Shown here piece after piece: positions 27,816 to 35,398 of a DNA stretch of 64,000 bases (positions are counted from its first letter, which is position 1; every line of letters begins with the position of its first letter). The translations under genes were made by a program, and so were the position numbers. The DNA is from Pseudanabaena sp. Chao 1811 (lineage in GTDB: Bacteria > Cyanobacteriota > Cyanobacteriia > Pseudanabaenales > Pseudanabaenaceae), in contig NZ_CP101416.1 of the NCBI RefSeq assembly GCF_027942295.1, forward strand, positions 4,574,501 to 4,638,500. The letters are read 5' to 3'. The notes beneath the pieces were generated by a model, which was not told the DNA's origin, made no database searches, and saw only the letters and a list, made by a program, of their open reading frames with translations.

Positions 27816-28226
27816 TTAAACAGACTCCGAAGGCTGAGATTTTTTAGGTAACTCTGCTCGCTTAAATTTTAACTCGATCGCCCCTTTTCCAGAGGTTTCA
27901 ATCCCCGTACCCAAGAGCTTAATTTCACCCTTAGCAGAAATGTCAACCGCCAATTTGATCTCATCTAGTTGTAGCCCTGCTTGGGGATCAATTTGTTTTT
28001 GAGCATCAGCAAAGACTCGACCAATCACCCGCACAAACTGGGACATCTGCGCCGCCAAGTTCTCCGCTTTCACCCGACTTTCTTTAATCGCTTCCCCTGA
28101 TACTGTTGCTGCTGAGCGTGGGTTAGCGGGACTGAAAGCAACTGTCTTTTGCCCAGATTGAGATTCTTGGCGATCGCTAGCGGTCACGATCCACAGTTCC
28201 TCATCACTCCAATCTTGTTCCTGCAT
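27816..28226 (-). CDS. Trypco1 (CU044_2847-type) domain protein
   Basis: The protein is 136 residues from ATG 28226, chosen because GAGG precedes it at good spacing; a TTG at 28256 would add ten residues. The C-terminal half has the block QAGLQLDEIKLAVDISAKGEIKLLGTGIETSGKGAIELKFKR (split here: LDEIKLAVDISAKG then GIELKFKR-type ending), the beta-strand pattern of the trypsin-co-occurring domain 1. These small domains are found next to peptidases in bacterial conflict systems and are thought to regulate or be targeted by them. The stop is four bases before the caspase-GUN4 start, so the pair is translationally close and probably a functional module. Confidence 0.75.
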   Translation of the reverse strand: MQEQDWSDEELWIVTASDRQESQSGQKTVAFSPANPRSAATVSGEAIKESRVKAENLAAQMSQFVRVIGRVFADAQKQIDPQAGLQLDEIKLAVDISAKGEIKLLGTGIETSGKGAIELKFKRAELPKKSQPSESV

Positions 28227-28327
28227 TTTTGCCTCTAGACTGCATATTTCTAGCAATTATGCATTATTTTCTCATATTTGATAAGTAATCATGCAGCCGA
28301 TACCAACAGTCAGTAGCTATCGGGTTA

Positions 28328-28903
28328 TTACCAAATTTCCTCAAGGCTCAATACAAACTCAGGTAATACATCTTCCCCAGAGAGAGAACTCGGATTTTGT
28401 AAAACTTCCTTAGGCTTCCCAATACGATAGATTTCCACTTCGCGATCTTTGCGATTAATCAGCCAGCCAAGCCTTGCGCCATTGTCTTGATATTCCTGCA
28501 TCTTCGCTTGCGTGACCTTCAAGTTATCACTAGGAGACATTAACTCAATCACAAAATCTGGACAAATTGGCGCAAATCGCGATCGCTGTTCGGTCGTTAA
28601 AGCTTCCCATCGCTCTTTCAAGATCCATGAGGCATCAGGAGAGCGATCGCTACCATTAGGAAGTTTAAAACCTGTGGACGAGCCAAAAGTAACGCCTAAC
28701 TTAGTCTGGCGATTCCAAATTCCTAAATCGGTGGTGATGCTAGCACTACGCATCCCTGTTTCGCCACCCTCTGGAGCCATGACGGTAATATCTCCTTGAG
28801 CATTGCGCTCGAATCTGAGGTCACTATTTTTGCGACAAAGTTGAAAGAACTGTTCATCGGTAAGATCGATGACAGACTCTAGGCTGATTGTTAAAGCGTT
28901 CAT
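28328..28903 (-). CDS. Uma2-family (DUF820) putative endonuclease
   Basis: I chose ATG 28903 (MNALTISLESVIDL...), giving 191 residues. A longer frame to 29089 would run through a perfect hairpin and lacks homology. The PD-(D/E)xK-type core is visible in SPDASWI (Asp), FAPICPDFVIELMSPSD and KMQEYQDNGARLGWLI. Uma2 proteins are very numerous in cyanobacteria and are thought to be nuclease-like or transposon-associated; biochemical function is not settled. It is divergent from the S9 peptidase gene. A second, distant Uma2 gene lies at 36837-37478. Confidence 0.8.
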   Translation of the reverse strand: MNALTISLESVIDLTDEQFFQLCRKNSDLRFERNAQGDITVMAPEGGETGMRSASITTDLGIWNRQTKLGVTFGSSTGFKLPNGSDRSPDASWILKERWEALTTEQRSRFAPICPDFVIELMSPSDNLKVTQAKMQEYQDNGARLGWLINRKDREVEIYRIGKPKEVLQNPSSLSGEDVLPEFVLSLEEIW

Positions 28904-28959
28904 AGTTCTCAGTAAGGGTTTGAGCCTACATTCCGATTTTATCACAAGCGCTGAGTCAT

Positions 28960-28996
28960 GTTTTTGAAAGCCCACCTGCGGTGGGCTTTCAAAAAC
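28960..28996. repeat. Perfect 17-bp hairpin in a divergent promoter region
   Basis: The arms GTTTTTGAAAGCCCACC (28960-28976) and the complement (28980-28996) enclose TGC. It lies between two gene starts that point away from each other, so it cannot be a terminator for either. It may be a leader structure, regulatory element or mobile repeat. Confidence 0.65.
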
Positions 28997-29087
28997 AATT
29001 TTGGCGTTAACACCAAAATCAGTTACATAATGAGAATTGCGGATCGCGATATAATCATTTATAGATAGAAAAACTTTAGTAAAACTC

Positions 29088-31028
29088 ATGGTAATGTCTC
29101 CCTACGGTTCTTGGAAATCACCGATTAGTTCTGATTTGATTGTTTCTAGTAGTATTCGCCTCGGCGCGATCGCCATTGATAGTGGTTATGTCTATTGGAA
29201 TGAGGGCAGACCGACGGAAGGGGGGCGCAATGTGATTATGCGCTATGACAGCGAAGGCAACTATCGCGAGATGACTCCTGCCAGCTTAAACGTGCGATCG
29301 CTAGTGCATGAATATGGCGGCGGCGAATATTTGGTAGATGATGGAAGGATTTATTTCTCGAACTTTAGCGATCGCTGTATCTATCGTAAAGTTGGTGGCG
29401 GCTCCTGCAAACCTTTAACCACTGAGAGTGCTTATCGTTATGCAGATTTTGTGTGGAATCGGCTCTATGGCAAATTAATTTGCGTGCGCGAAGACCATAC
29501 CGCAGGTGGCGAACCGATTAATACCTTAGTGGCGGTAAATAACAGCAATGGGGAAGATATTCAAGTATTAGTTGCGGGTGCAGATTTCTATGCTTCGCCA
29601 TGCTTAAATCCTATGGGCGATAAGCTAGCATGGATTAGTTGGCATCATCCGAATATGCCTTGGGATGGAACGGAACTATGGGTTGCGGATCTAGTAGAAA
29701 CGGAAGTAGGTGTTATCTCCGTTCAGAATCCGCAATTAGTGGCTGGTGGTGAACAGGAATCGATCTTTCAGCCGCGCTGGTCGCCCGATGGCAATCTCTA
29801 TTTTGTCAGTGATCGCACGGGTTGGTGGAATCTCTATCGCGCCGCAGAGGATCTGACAATTCAAGCCCTTGCGCCAATGGAAGCAGAATTTGGCTTACCG
29901 CAATGGGTTTTCGGGATGTCAACCTATGACTTTACAGGCGATGGTAAAATCCTCTGCTCCTATACACAGCATGGTAAATCCCATTTAGCAATTCTCGATC
30001 CTGCGAATCTTGAAGCAGGTTTACAAGAGATTGCATTACCATTTACTTCCATTTCAGGCATCCAGTGCGAAGGCGATCGCGCTGTCTTTCATGGTGGCTC
30101 AACAACGGAACCAACAGCGATCGTGTTGCTAGATATCACCAAGGGAACTTGGCAAAAAGTGCGGGTTGCTTCTGATTTGCAGCTTGATCCCGACTATATT
30201 TCGGCGGCTCAGCCTGTGGAATTTCCAACAGAAAATGGAAAGACGGCTCATGGTTTATTCTATCTACCCAAAAACAAAGACTTTCAAGCAGAACCTAATG
30301 AGAAACCACCACTACTAGTCAAAAGTCACGGAGGTCCCACCGCATCTACTTCAGGCCGTTTGAGCCTTGGCATTCAATATTGGACGAGCCGAGGCTTTGC
30401 GGTGCTAGATGTCAACTATAGCGGCAGCACAGGCTACGGGCGCGAATATCGCGATCGCCTCAAGGGTAATTGGGGCATTGTCGATGTCGATGATTGCGCC
30501 AATGGGGCAAAATTCCTTGCGGACAAGGGTTTAGTCGATGGCGATCGCTTAGCAATTTCGGGCGGTAGTGCGGGCGGCTATACCACCCTTTGCGCCTTGA
30601 CCTTCCGTGACGATTTCAAGGCAGGGGCAAGTCATTACGGCATTTGCGATCTCGAAGCTCTAGCCACCGACACCCATAAATTTGAATCTCACTATCTCGA
30701 TAGTTTGATCGGCAAATATCCCGAACAAAAGGACTTATATATTCAGCGATCGCCCATTCATTTCACCGATAAGCTATCCTGCGCGATCGCCTTTTTCCAA
30801 GGCTTAGAAGATAAAGTTGTCCCTCCCAATCAAGCGGAAATGATGGTGGAGGCTTTACGCAAGAAAGGTTTACCCGTTGCCTATGTTCCCTTTGAAGGTG
30901 AGCAACACGGCTTCCGTAAAGCCGAAAATATCAAACGCGCCCTCGATGGGGAGTTCTATTTCTATTCCCAGATCTTTGGATTTACTCCTGCGGATGAGAT
31001 CGAAGCGATCACGATCGAAAACAAGTAG
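29088..31028 (+). CDS. S9-family prolyl-oligopeptidase-type serine peptidase
   Basis: The 646-residue protein has an N-terminal seven-bladed beta-propeller (about 40-380, repeated W-SPDG and similar strands) and a C-terminal alpha/beta-hydrolase domain. The catalytic Ser lies in AISGGSAGGYTTL (near residue 495), Asp in GLEDKVVPPNQ and His in EGEQHGFRKAEN. The oxyanion block is LLVKSHGGPTAS. These enzymes cleave short peptides with a preference that cannot be told from sequence (acylaminoacyl- or dipeptidyl-peptidase type). The start may be ATG 29088 or 29094. It converges on the peroxiredoxin-like gene. Confidence 0.93.
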   Translation: MVMSPYGSWKSPISSDLIVSSSIRLGAIAIDSGYVYWNEGRPTEGGRNVIMRYDSEGNYREMTPASLNVRSLVHEYGGGEYLVDDGRIYFSNFSDRCIYRKVGGGSCKPLTTESAYRYADFVWNRLYGKLICVREDHTAGGEPINTLVAVNNSNGEDIQVLVAGADFYASPCLNPMGDKLAWISWHHPNMPWDGTELWVADLVETEVGVISVQNPQLVAGGEQESIFQPRWSPDGNLYFVSDRTGWWNLYRAAEDLTIQALAPMEAEFGLPQWVFGMSTYDFTGDGKILCSYTQHGKSHLAILDPANLEAGLQEIALPFTSISGIQCEGDRAVFHGGSTTEPTAIVLLDITKGTWQKVRVASDLQLDPDYISAAQPVEFPTENGKTAHGLFYLPKNKDFQAEPNEKPPLLVKSHGGPTASTSGRLSLGIQYWTSRGFAVLDVNYSGSTGYGREYRDRLKGNWGIVDVDDCANGAKFLADKGLVDGDRLAISGGSAGGYTTLCALTFRDDFKAGASHYGICDLEALATDTHKFESHYLDSLIGKYPEQKDLYIQRSPIHFTDKLSCAIAFFQGLEDKVVPPNQAEMMVEALRKKGLPVAYVPFEGEQHGFRKAENIKRALDGEFYFYSQIFGFTPADEIEAITIENK

Positions 31029-31060
31029 ATAAATACGGGCAAAGCCCGTATTTATCTACT
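31024..31060. terminator. Hairpin terminator shared by convergent genes
   Basis: A perfect 17-bp stem (AGTAGATAAATACGGGC with its complement) and loop AAA overlaps the stop codon of the S9 peptidase and the stop of the minus-strand peroxiredoxin-like gene. It serves both strands. Confidence 0.7.
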
Positions 31061-31847
31061 TAGTAGTCAACAGTTCTTTTTGAAATAAGAATGACAAGGG
31101 ATAGCTCGGATTTGCGGCAAATCCGAGAATGCCGCGATCGCGATGTTCGTAAATTAATGCGCCTTGGGTATCAAATAGAAATGTCGCCCCACGCTGAGTC
31201 ATGTATGAGGCATCAGGCACATAAGCGTTCCAATTGCCTAGAACTTCTGCCATATTTCGTAAGCGTAGTGTGGCAAGCTCAAAAGGACGCTGAAAACCTG
31301 AACCGCCAGCCCACTTAAAAAAAGAACCTTTTAATGGCGGTAATGGTGCGGCTTTGATGACTTCCTCATCAGCGATTAATTGTGGTGCTTTGCGATCGCC
31401 TTTATACCCTCGAAACACTTCTTTTAATGTGCCTTGGCTACCAATCCCTGCACACATCAGCATCAGATTGACCCATGCGCTTTGTCCAGAGGATAGCAAG
31501 GGAAACTTAGTTGTGAGTCCAGCATAGAGATTTAGCTGTCGATGTAGTTCTCCTGTTTTATCCATAAACATCCAGTTAGGATCAAATTCTGTAAATTTAC
31601 AGAAATATTCTCCTGATTGGCGATCGCCTATGCCTACAGCCCTAACTACAATTCCTTCAGCCTTAATTCTGTCAATTTCTCTTTGAATCCACCAAATATA
31701 TTCAAGGCTATCGAAGTCGCCTAGTTGAGGTAGTACTAAAATTAATTTGCGCGAGGTTGATGGGCATTTATCAAATATTGAGGCGATCGCGCCATCACTT
31801 ACCCGTTGTCGTTGAGTCTGATTAAGAATTTCGTAAGTATTCTGCAT
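31056..31847 (-). CDS. Peroxiredoxin-like (AhpC/TSA fold) protein
   Basis: The 263-residue protein has a thioredoxin-like core: KLILVLPQLGDFDSLEYIWWIQREIDRIKAEGIVVRAVGIG, with WMFMDKTGELHRQLNLYAG and ATFLFDTQGALIYEHRDRG. It resembles cyanobacterial AhpC/TSA-like proteins and the PRXL2 group. A cysteine at about residue 28 (DKCPSTSRK) is close to the usual peroxidatic position, but the classic TxxC motif is not present in that form, so peroxidase activity is uncertain. It ends under the hairpin shared with the S9 peptidase. No gene on its upstream side is coupled to it; about 270 bases separate it from the DUF1232 gene. Confidence 0.65.
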   Translation of the reverse strand: MQNTYEILNQTQRQRVSDGAIASIFDKCPSTSRKLILVLPQLGDFDSLEYIWWIQREIDRIKAEGIVVRAVGIGDRQSGEYFCKFTEFDPNWMFMDKTGELHRQLNLYAGLTTKFPLLSSGQSAWVNLMLMCAGIGSQGTLKEVFRGYKGDRKAPQLIADEEVIKAAPLPPLKGSFFKWAGGSGFQRPFELATLRLRNMAEVLGNWNAYVPDASYMTQRGATFLFDTQGALIYEHRDRGILGFAANPSYPLSFLFQKELLTTK

Positions 31848-32118
31848 AGTGTTGATAATTAGGGAGTATTACATTACATTAACCTACCCTATTCGAGATA
31901 GGTATCAATTCTGGATAACTAGGAAAGTAAGACATTTCACACCTTCTTGAATTAGTAAAGAATCTGCAACTATCCAAATTAAGGTGTGTTGCATTTTATT
32001 AAGATATTTTACGAAATTTATATACAATACACTGACACTAAAAATAGTGATTGTCATAACTTTCAATTCATATCTATCAGACAAATATCTCTTGACTGAC
32101 TACTAACAAATGACCTGT

Positions 32119-32976
32119 TTATATACCAAATAGATCACTCATTTTCTGCTTAGCCTTCTCTTTAACTTCAGGAGTAATATAAAAAGTACAGACAGCAATC
32201 GCTGCTGCCAGAGCTGCTAGATCATCTCCAAATCCGACAACTGGAACTATATCTGGAATAGCGTCAAAAGGTAGAATAAAGTATGCTAAGGAACCAAATA
32301 TAATGCTTTTAATTTTGATGGGAACATTAGGTTGTTGTGCTGCATAAAAGAGTAACAAGACTTTCTCTATCACTTCTTTACCTGCAATAAGGGCAAATTT
32401 TTTAAGTTTTCTCCAAAAACCTTCTTCTGTATACAAAGACCCATCAACTATAGGTTGTTCAATACTTAGATTTACAAAAAAATCAAGAACTGGAATTTCC
32501 TGTTTTGACAATATTGAAGTCGCAGCCTCTTTAGACTTGTTGACTAAATCTTTTGCATTAAGTTTGCTTGCACGGATATTTAACAGTCGTTGCACAAAAT
32601 TTTGTAATGCCTCAAGCTGACTATTTGTAACATGAAACTTTTCTTTAGCGATACAGATCGCTTTTTCTTCTTCTGGCTTAATTTCTTTGTCTACCCAAGC
32701 AACATAGATAAGGTAGAAAAGAAGACCCCAACGTAAACTATCTTCTGCTCCTTGAAGTTCATCTAGACATTTTCCTAGACATGGTGGATGTTGTATATAT
32801 GACTGAATTTCTTGTTTTGCAGAATCAGAGAGAGCTGTGTAATCTATAGTTTTAAAGATAGCTTGAGATTCCTCAAGAGCTATTTCGCCATCTGCTTTTG
32901 CAATTGCAAACAGAGCGCCATAAAAACTTAATTGATGATTTTCAGGTAACTTAGCAGGATGGAAAGAATAGCTCAT
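32119..32976 (-). CDS. TerB-like N-terminus fused to DUF1232 (YkvA) membrane domain
   Basis: Residues about 15-135 are all-helical with DGEIALEE and VAWVDKEIKPEEEKAICIAKEK, the D-x-E/D turns of TerB-type (tellurite-resistance-like) domains, thought to bind metal ions. Residues about 205-270 form DUF1232: KSIIFGSLAYFILPFDAIPDIVPVVGFGDDLAALAAAIAVC, a short membrane-associated domain with the PxDxxPD motif. The combination suggests a membrane-recruited metal or stress-responsive protein. A second gene encoding a glycine-rich hydrophobic protein lies 37 bases upstream on the same strand. Confidence 0.75.
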   Translation of the reverse strand: MSYSFHPAKLPENHQLSFYGALFAIAKADGEIALEESQAIFKTIDYTALSDSAKQEIQSYIQHPPCLGKCLDELQGAEDSLRWGLLFYLIYVAWVDKEIKPEEEKAICIAKEKFHVTNSQLEALQNFVQRLLNIRASKLNAKDLVNKSKEAATSILSKQEIPVLDFFVNLSIEQPIVDGSLYTEEGFWRKLKKFALIAGKEVIEKVLLLFYAAQQPNVPIKIKSIIFGSLAYFILPFDAIPDIVPVVGFGDDLAALAAAIAVCTFYITPEVKEKAKQKMSDLFGI

Positions 32977-33013
32977 ACTTTAAAAAAATATAAATAAAGA
33001 TGTGATTTCATTT

Positions 33014-33358
33014 TTACATTTGGCGAACATATTCTCGCAGTTGTGCTTTTAAACCCTCTGTAATCATTGGAAAATTACTAATTTCTTGGATAATAGAACT
33101 TGTTGAAGCACCATTATCCATCAGCTTTTTTACTACAGCTTTCGCGAAAGTTTCTACTCCAACTTTTGCAATCATGCTAGAAACTGATGCAATCAAAGTA
33201 AGGACAACTACACCGCCAAGCATACCAAAAGGACCTCCTAAAAGTGCTAAAGATGTTGTTATAGCAACAGCTCCAGCATAAGAAGAAGTTGCAACCAATC
33301 CCACTAAAACTAGACCAGAAACTCCCATTCCAGCTAATTTATTTACTAGTTCATCCAT
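33014..33358 (-). CDS. Small glycine-rich hydrophobic protein paired with TerB-DUF1232
   Basis: The 114-residue protein has two long Gly/Ala/Val hydrophobic helices (about 12-42 and 43-65: GLVLVGLVATSSYAGAVAITTSLALLG and GMLGGVVVLTLIASVSS; each interrupted by small residues), and a charged helical C-terminus. The pattern resembles small pore-like or glycine-zipper membrane proteins. I know no specific family. It is the first gene of a two-gene unit with the TerB-DUF1232 gene. A role as membrane partner is inference. Confidence 0.5.
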   Translation of the reverse strand: MDELVNKLAGMGVSGLVLVGLVATSSYAGAVAITTSLALLGGPFGMLGGVVVLTLIASVSSMIAKVGVETFAKAVVKKLMDNGASTSSIIQEISNFPMITEGLKAQLREYVRQM

Positions 33359-33491
33359 ATAAAATTTTGAATTGTGAGCTTAGATTAGGCAGATAAATGT
33401 AATTTGCAAATTTATTTATATACATATGATTGCCGATATATTCAGTTATTATACATCTAAATATCTTTCTAAATAATCACTTTGTGTGAAC

Positions 33492-33697
33492 TTATACAAC
33501 GCCTCCATAAATTGCAAGTTTCTCATTACAAATCCATGCCCAAATTTGATCGCCATAGGAGAAATGCCACCATTCATGTGGATGTCTCACAAATCCGCTA
33601 TGGGTCATTACTTCGTTTAATAATTGGCGATCGCGATGAAACTCCACCGCTTGGGCATTACGGAAACTTGCAAAATAATCTGGTAAAGAGCGATCGC
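33492..33697 (-). pseudogene. 5'-truncated second copy of the ddpX 3' end
   Basis: On the minus strand this frame encodes SLPDYFASFRNAQAVEFHRD through FVRHPHEWWHFSYGDQIW to LAIYGGVV and a stop at 33492-33494. It matches residues about 171-237 of the complete D-Ala-D-Ala dipeptidase at 34378-35091, with roughly 80% identical residues by eye. There is no start codon and no 5' part. The match begins at about 33697, immediately beside the stop of the DUF5615 gene (33699). The two dipeptidase tails thus flank the DUF433/DUF5615 pair as direct repeats of about 200 bases. Confidence 0.85.
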
Positions 33698-33698
33698 C

Positions 33699-34055
33699 TT
33701 ATTTCTCAAGAGTTCTCATTCTAATCTTGTCTTCTTCAATAACACTGAAATGTCCATGCCAGTCATCACGCATGGCAATCACTCTAGAAACTTTTTCAGC
33801 TACTGCTGCTCCAGATGGTGCTTTAATCCTAAATAAAATAATGCCAATAGTAGCAGGCAATTTTGAACGAAAAGCCAATTCTCCAAAATCTTTGTCAAAG
33901 GTTAAAAGAATGCGATTTTCTACTTGAGCACGATTCAACACTTCGGGGTCAGAGATTCCAGGGGATTCTACTCTAATCCAAGCAACATCATGTCCGTTTT
34001 GACGTAACGCTTCAACAGCATCAAAGGGAAAATTTTCGTTAGCAAGGAATCTCAT
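33699..34055 (-). CDS. DUF5615 (PIN-like) putative toxin
   Basis: The 118-residue protein begins MRFLANENFPFDAVEALRQNGHDVAW and contains EVLNRAQVENRILLTFDKDFGELAF. These are the N-E-N/D, D-P-E-V and D-K-D-F-G acidic motifs of DUF5615, a PIN-like nuclease fold. It is usually encoded directly after a DUF433 antitoxin, as here (three bases apart). The toxin probably cleaves RNA, but activity for this family is largely untested. The stop lies within two bases of a truncated ddpX repeat. Confidence 0.85.
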   Translation of the reverse strand: MRFLANENFPFDAVEALRQNGHDVAWIRVESPGISDPEVLNRAQVENRILLTFDKDFGELAFRSKLPATIGIILFRIKAPSGAAVAEKVSRVIAMRDDWHGHFSVIEEDKIRMRTLEK

Positions 34056-34058
34056 AGA

Positions 34059-34289
34059 TTAAGTAGAAATAGCATAGACTTTTTCGGATTTGAGAGCAGC
34101 ACTGGCATAGCTGAGACAAGCTTGTATATCCGCAACAGTGATACCTGGATAATTTCGCAGAATTTCTTCAATACTCCAACCCTGTGCCAGAAGATCAATA
34201 ATAAATTCAACTGCCAGTCTTGTTCCTTTAATAATTGGCTTGCCAACTAAAATATTAGGATTAACAGTAATTCGAGTTTGCCAGTCCAT
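34059..34289 (-). CDS. DUF433 antitoxin
   Basis: The 76-residue protein starts MDWQTRITVNPNILVGKPIIKGTRLAVEFIIDLLAQGWSIEEILRNYPGITVADIQACLSY (written here in part: NILVGKPIIKGTRLAVE and GITVADIQACL), the standard DUF433 sequence with a winged-helix-like DNA-binding fold. It precedes the DUF5615 gene by three bases in the same operon. Such pairs are type II-like toxin-antitoxin modules that autoregulate by antitoxin binding to the promoter. Between its start and the ddpX stop there is an 89-base stretch whose minus-strand frame (FWRNVEIIWLYIEQKRYIYD) continues open, possibly a further gene remnant. Confidence 0.9.
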   Translation of the reverse strand: MDWQTRITVNPNILVGKPIIKGTRLAVEFIIDLLAQGWSIEEILRNYPGITVADIQACLSYASAALKSEKVYAIST

Positions 34290-34377
34290 AACTTAAGCTA
34301 TGTAGTCAACATCATAAATATAGCGTTTCTGTTCGATATAAAGCCAAATAATCTCTACATTTCTCCAAAATATTGAA

Positions 34378-35091
34378 CTATCTAACTCCTCCATAAATTG
34401 CGAGTTTCTCATGACTAATCCATGCCCAAATTTGATCGCCATAGGAGAAATGCCACCATTCATTTGGATGCCGCACAAATCCGCTATGATTCATTACTTC
34501 ATTTAGTAATTGGCGATCGCCATGAAATTCCATCTCTTGCTCATCGCTAGAATTAGCAAAATAATCTGGTAAAGAGCGATCGCTAATTTCATCAATTGGC
34601 GAACCCATATCTATAGTTTCAATCCTTCCTACGGAAGAATTGAAACTACACAAGGTCACATCGATCGCTGCACCTGTGCTGTGAGGAGGCGGAGTTTTCG
34701 GATCTTGGCTAGGAATTGCCCAAAACTTCATTACTTCGGCATTAAGTGAATTTTTTTGATCTTCAGTAAGCGAATCTATTTCTAAGCCTTTACTTTCTAC
34801 TAACTGAACAAAGCTATAGTCCACCATAAACTGCTGCACAGGAATCGGACGATAGGCATCAAAAATCGCAATTTTCCAATTAGGTTGAAGGGTTTGCAAA
34901 TAGACTTGGGATTTTTGCAATCTTTCTAAAATTCCTTGGCGGACAAAAAAAGGAGAGCGATCGCCATATGGTGCGCCTAAAGACATATATGGATGCGGAT
35001 CGATTGTTATGATGCCAGAGTCGAGATCAGAGGAGAGTGCGACCAGTGGCTCATTACAATCGGCAATGGGAATGTGTTGATAGGGTTTCAT
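34378..35091 (-). CDS. ddpX: D-alanyl-D-alanine dipeptidase (M15D)
   Basis: This 237-residue zinc peptidase of the VanX/DdpX group cleaves D-Ala-D-Ala and is used in peptidoglycan turnover. The zinc-binding motif is HSTGAAIDVTL (SxHxxGxAxD type) at about 146-156 and the catalytic EWWHF (ExxWH type) at about 214-218. The block IAIFDAYRPIPVQ supplies the substrate arginine. A truncated copy of the last 66 residues lies 680 bases further downstream, beyond the DUF433/DUF5615 pair. The full gene itself appears intact. No vanA/vanH homologue is nearby, so this is not a resistance cluster. Confidence 0.9.
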   Translation of the reverse strand: MKPYQHIPIADCNEPLVALSSDLDSGIITIDPHPYMSLGAPYGDRSPFFVRQGILERLQKSQVYLQTLQPNWKIAIFDAYRPIPVQQFMVDYSFVQLVESKGLEIDSLTEDQKNSLNAEVMKFWAIPSQDPKTPPPHSTGAAIDVTLCSFNSSVGRIETIDMGSPIDEISDRSLPDYFANSSDEQEMEFHGDRQLLNEVMNHSGFVRHPNEWWHFSYGDQIWAWISHEKLAIYGGVR

Positions 35092-35317
35092 AGAAGAGGC
35101 GTATTGCTAAATTTGCAAACCGATGACATCATAGTGCCTTCCAAAAAGCTTATTGCCACAAGCTAAAAGCTTTTTGTCAAGAGTCAATACCTAATTGTCA
35201 ACAGCTATAGCCATATACGGCTTAATCGCTAATAATGAGTAAATACACTTACTGTACAAAAGTTAACAGTTTATCGGATATACTCCGCTAGACTCTTAGC
35301 CACGTTAATTCTGATGT

Positions 35318-35335
35318 GAGGAGGATAAGGCGATC
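35318..35335 (+). promoter_or_regulatory. Strong ribosome site in murA leader, possible non-AUG start
   Basis: GAGGAGG at 35318-35324 is the strongest Shine-Dalgarno match in this region. Eight bases later, in the murA frame, come ATC (35333) and ATT (35336); the frame has been open since TGA 35312-35314. The first in-frame ATG, at 35399, has no ribosome site. A rare AUC or AUU start is therefore possible and would add 21-22 residues. Confidence 0.35.
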
Positions 35336-35398
35336 ATTTCTACAAACCGTTCAACCAATGCAGGTACAACCAGCACTCTACAGCCAACATTACAGCCT

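Noticed and set aside
28904-29089. N-terminal extension of the Uma2 gene up to 29089
   Set aside because: The extension crosses a perfect 17-bp hairpin, overlaps the start of the divergent peptidase gene and has no family counterpart; ATG 28903 is preferred.
33482-33724. An 80-codon plus-strand frame
   Set aside because: It is antisense to the truncated ddpX copy and arises from that sequence.
35239-35252. GTA-N8-TAC, an NtcA-like site upstream of murA
   Set aside because: Only six bases are fixed, so many such sites are expected by chance in 64 kb, and the nearest -10-like box (TATACT at 35279) is 26 bases away rather than about 22.
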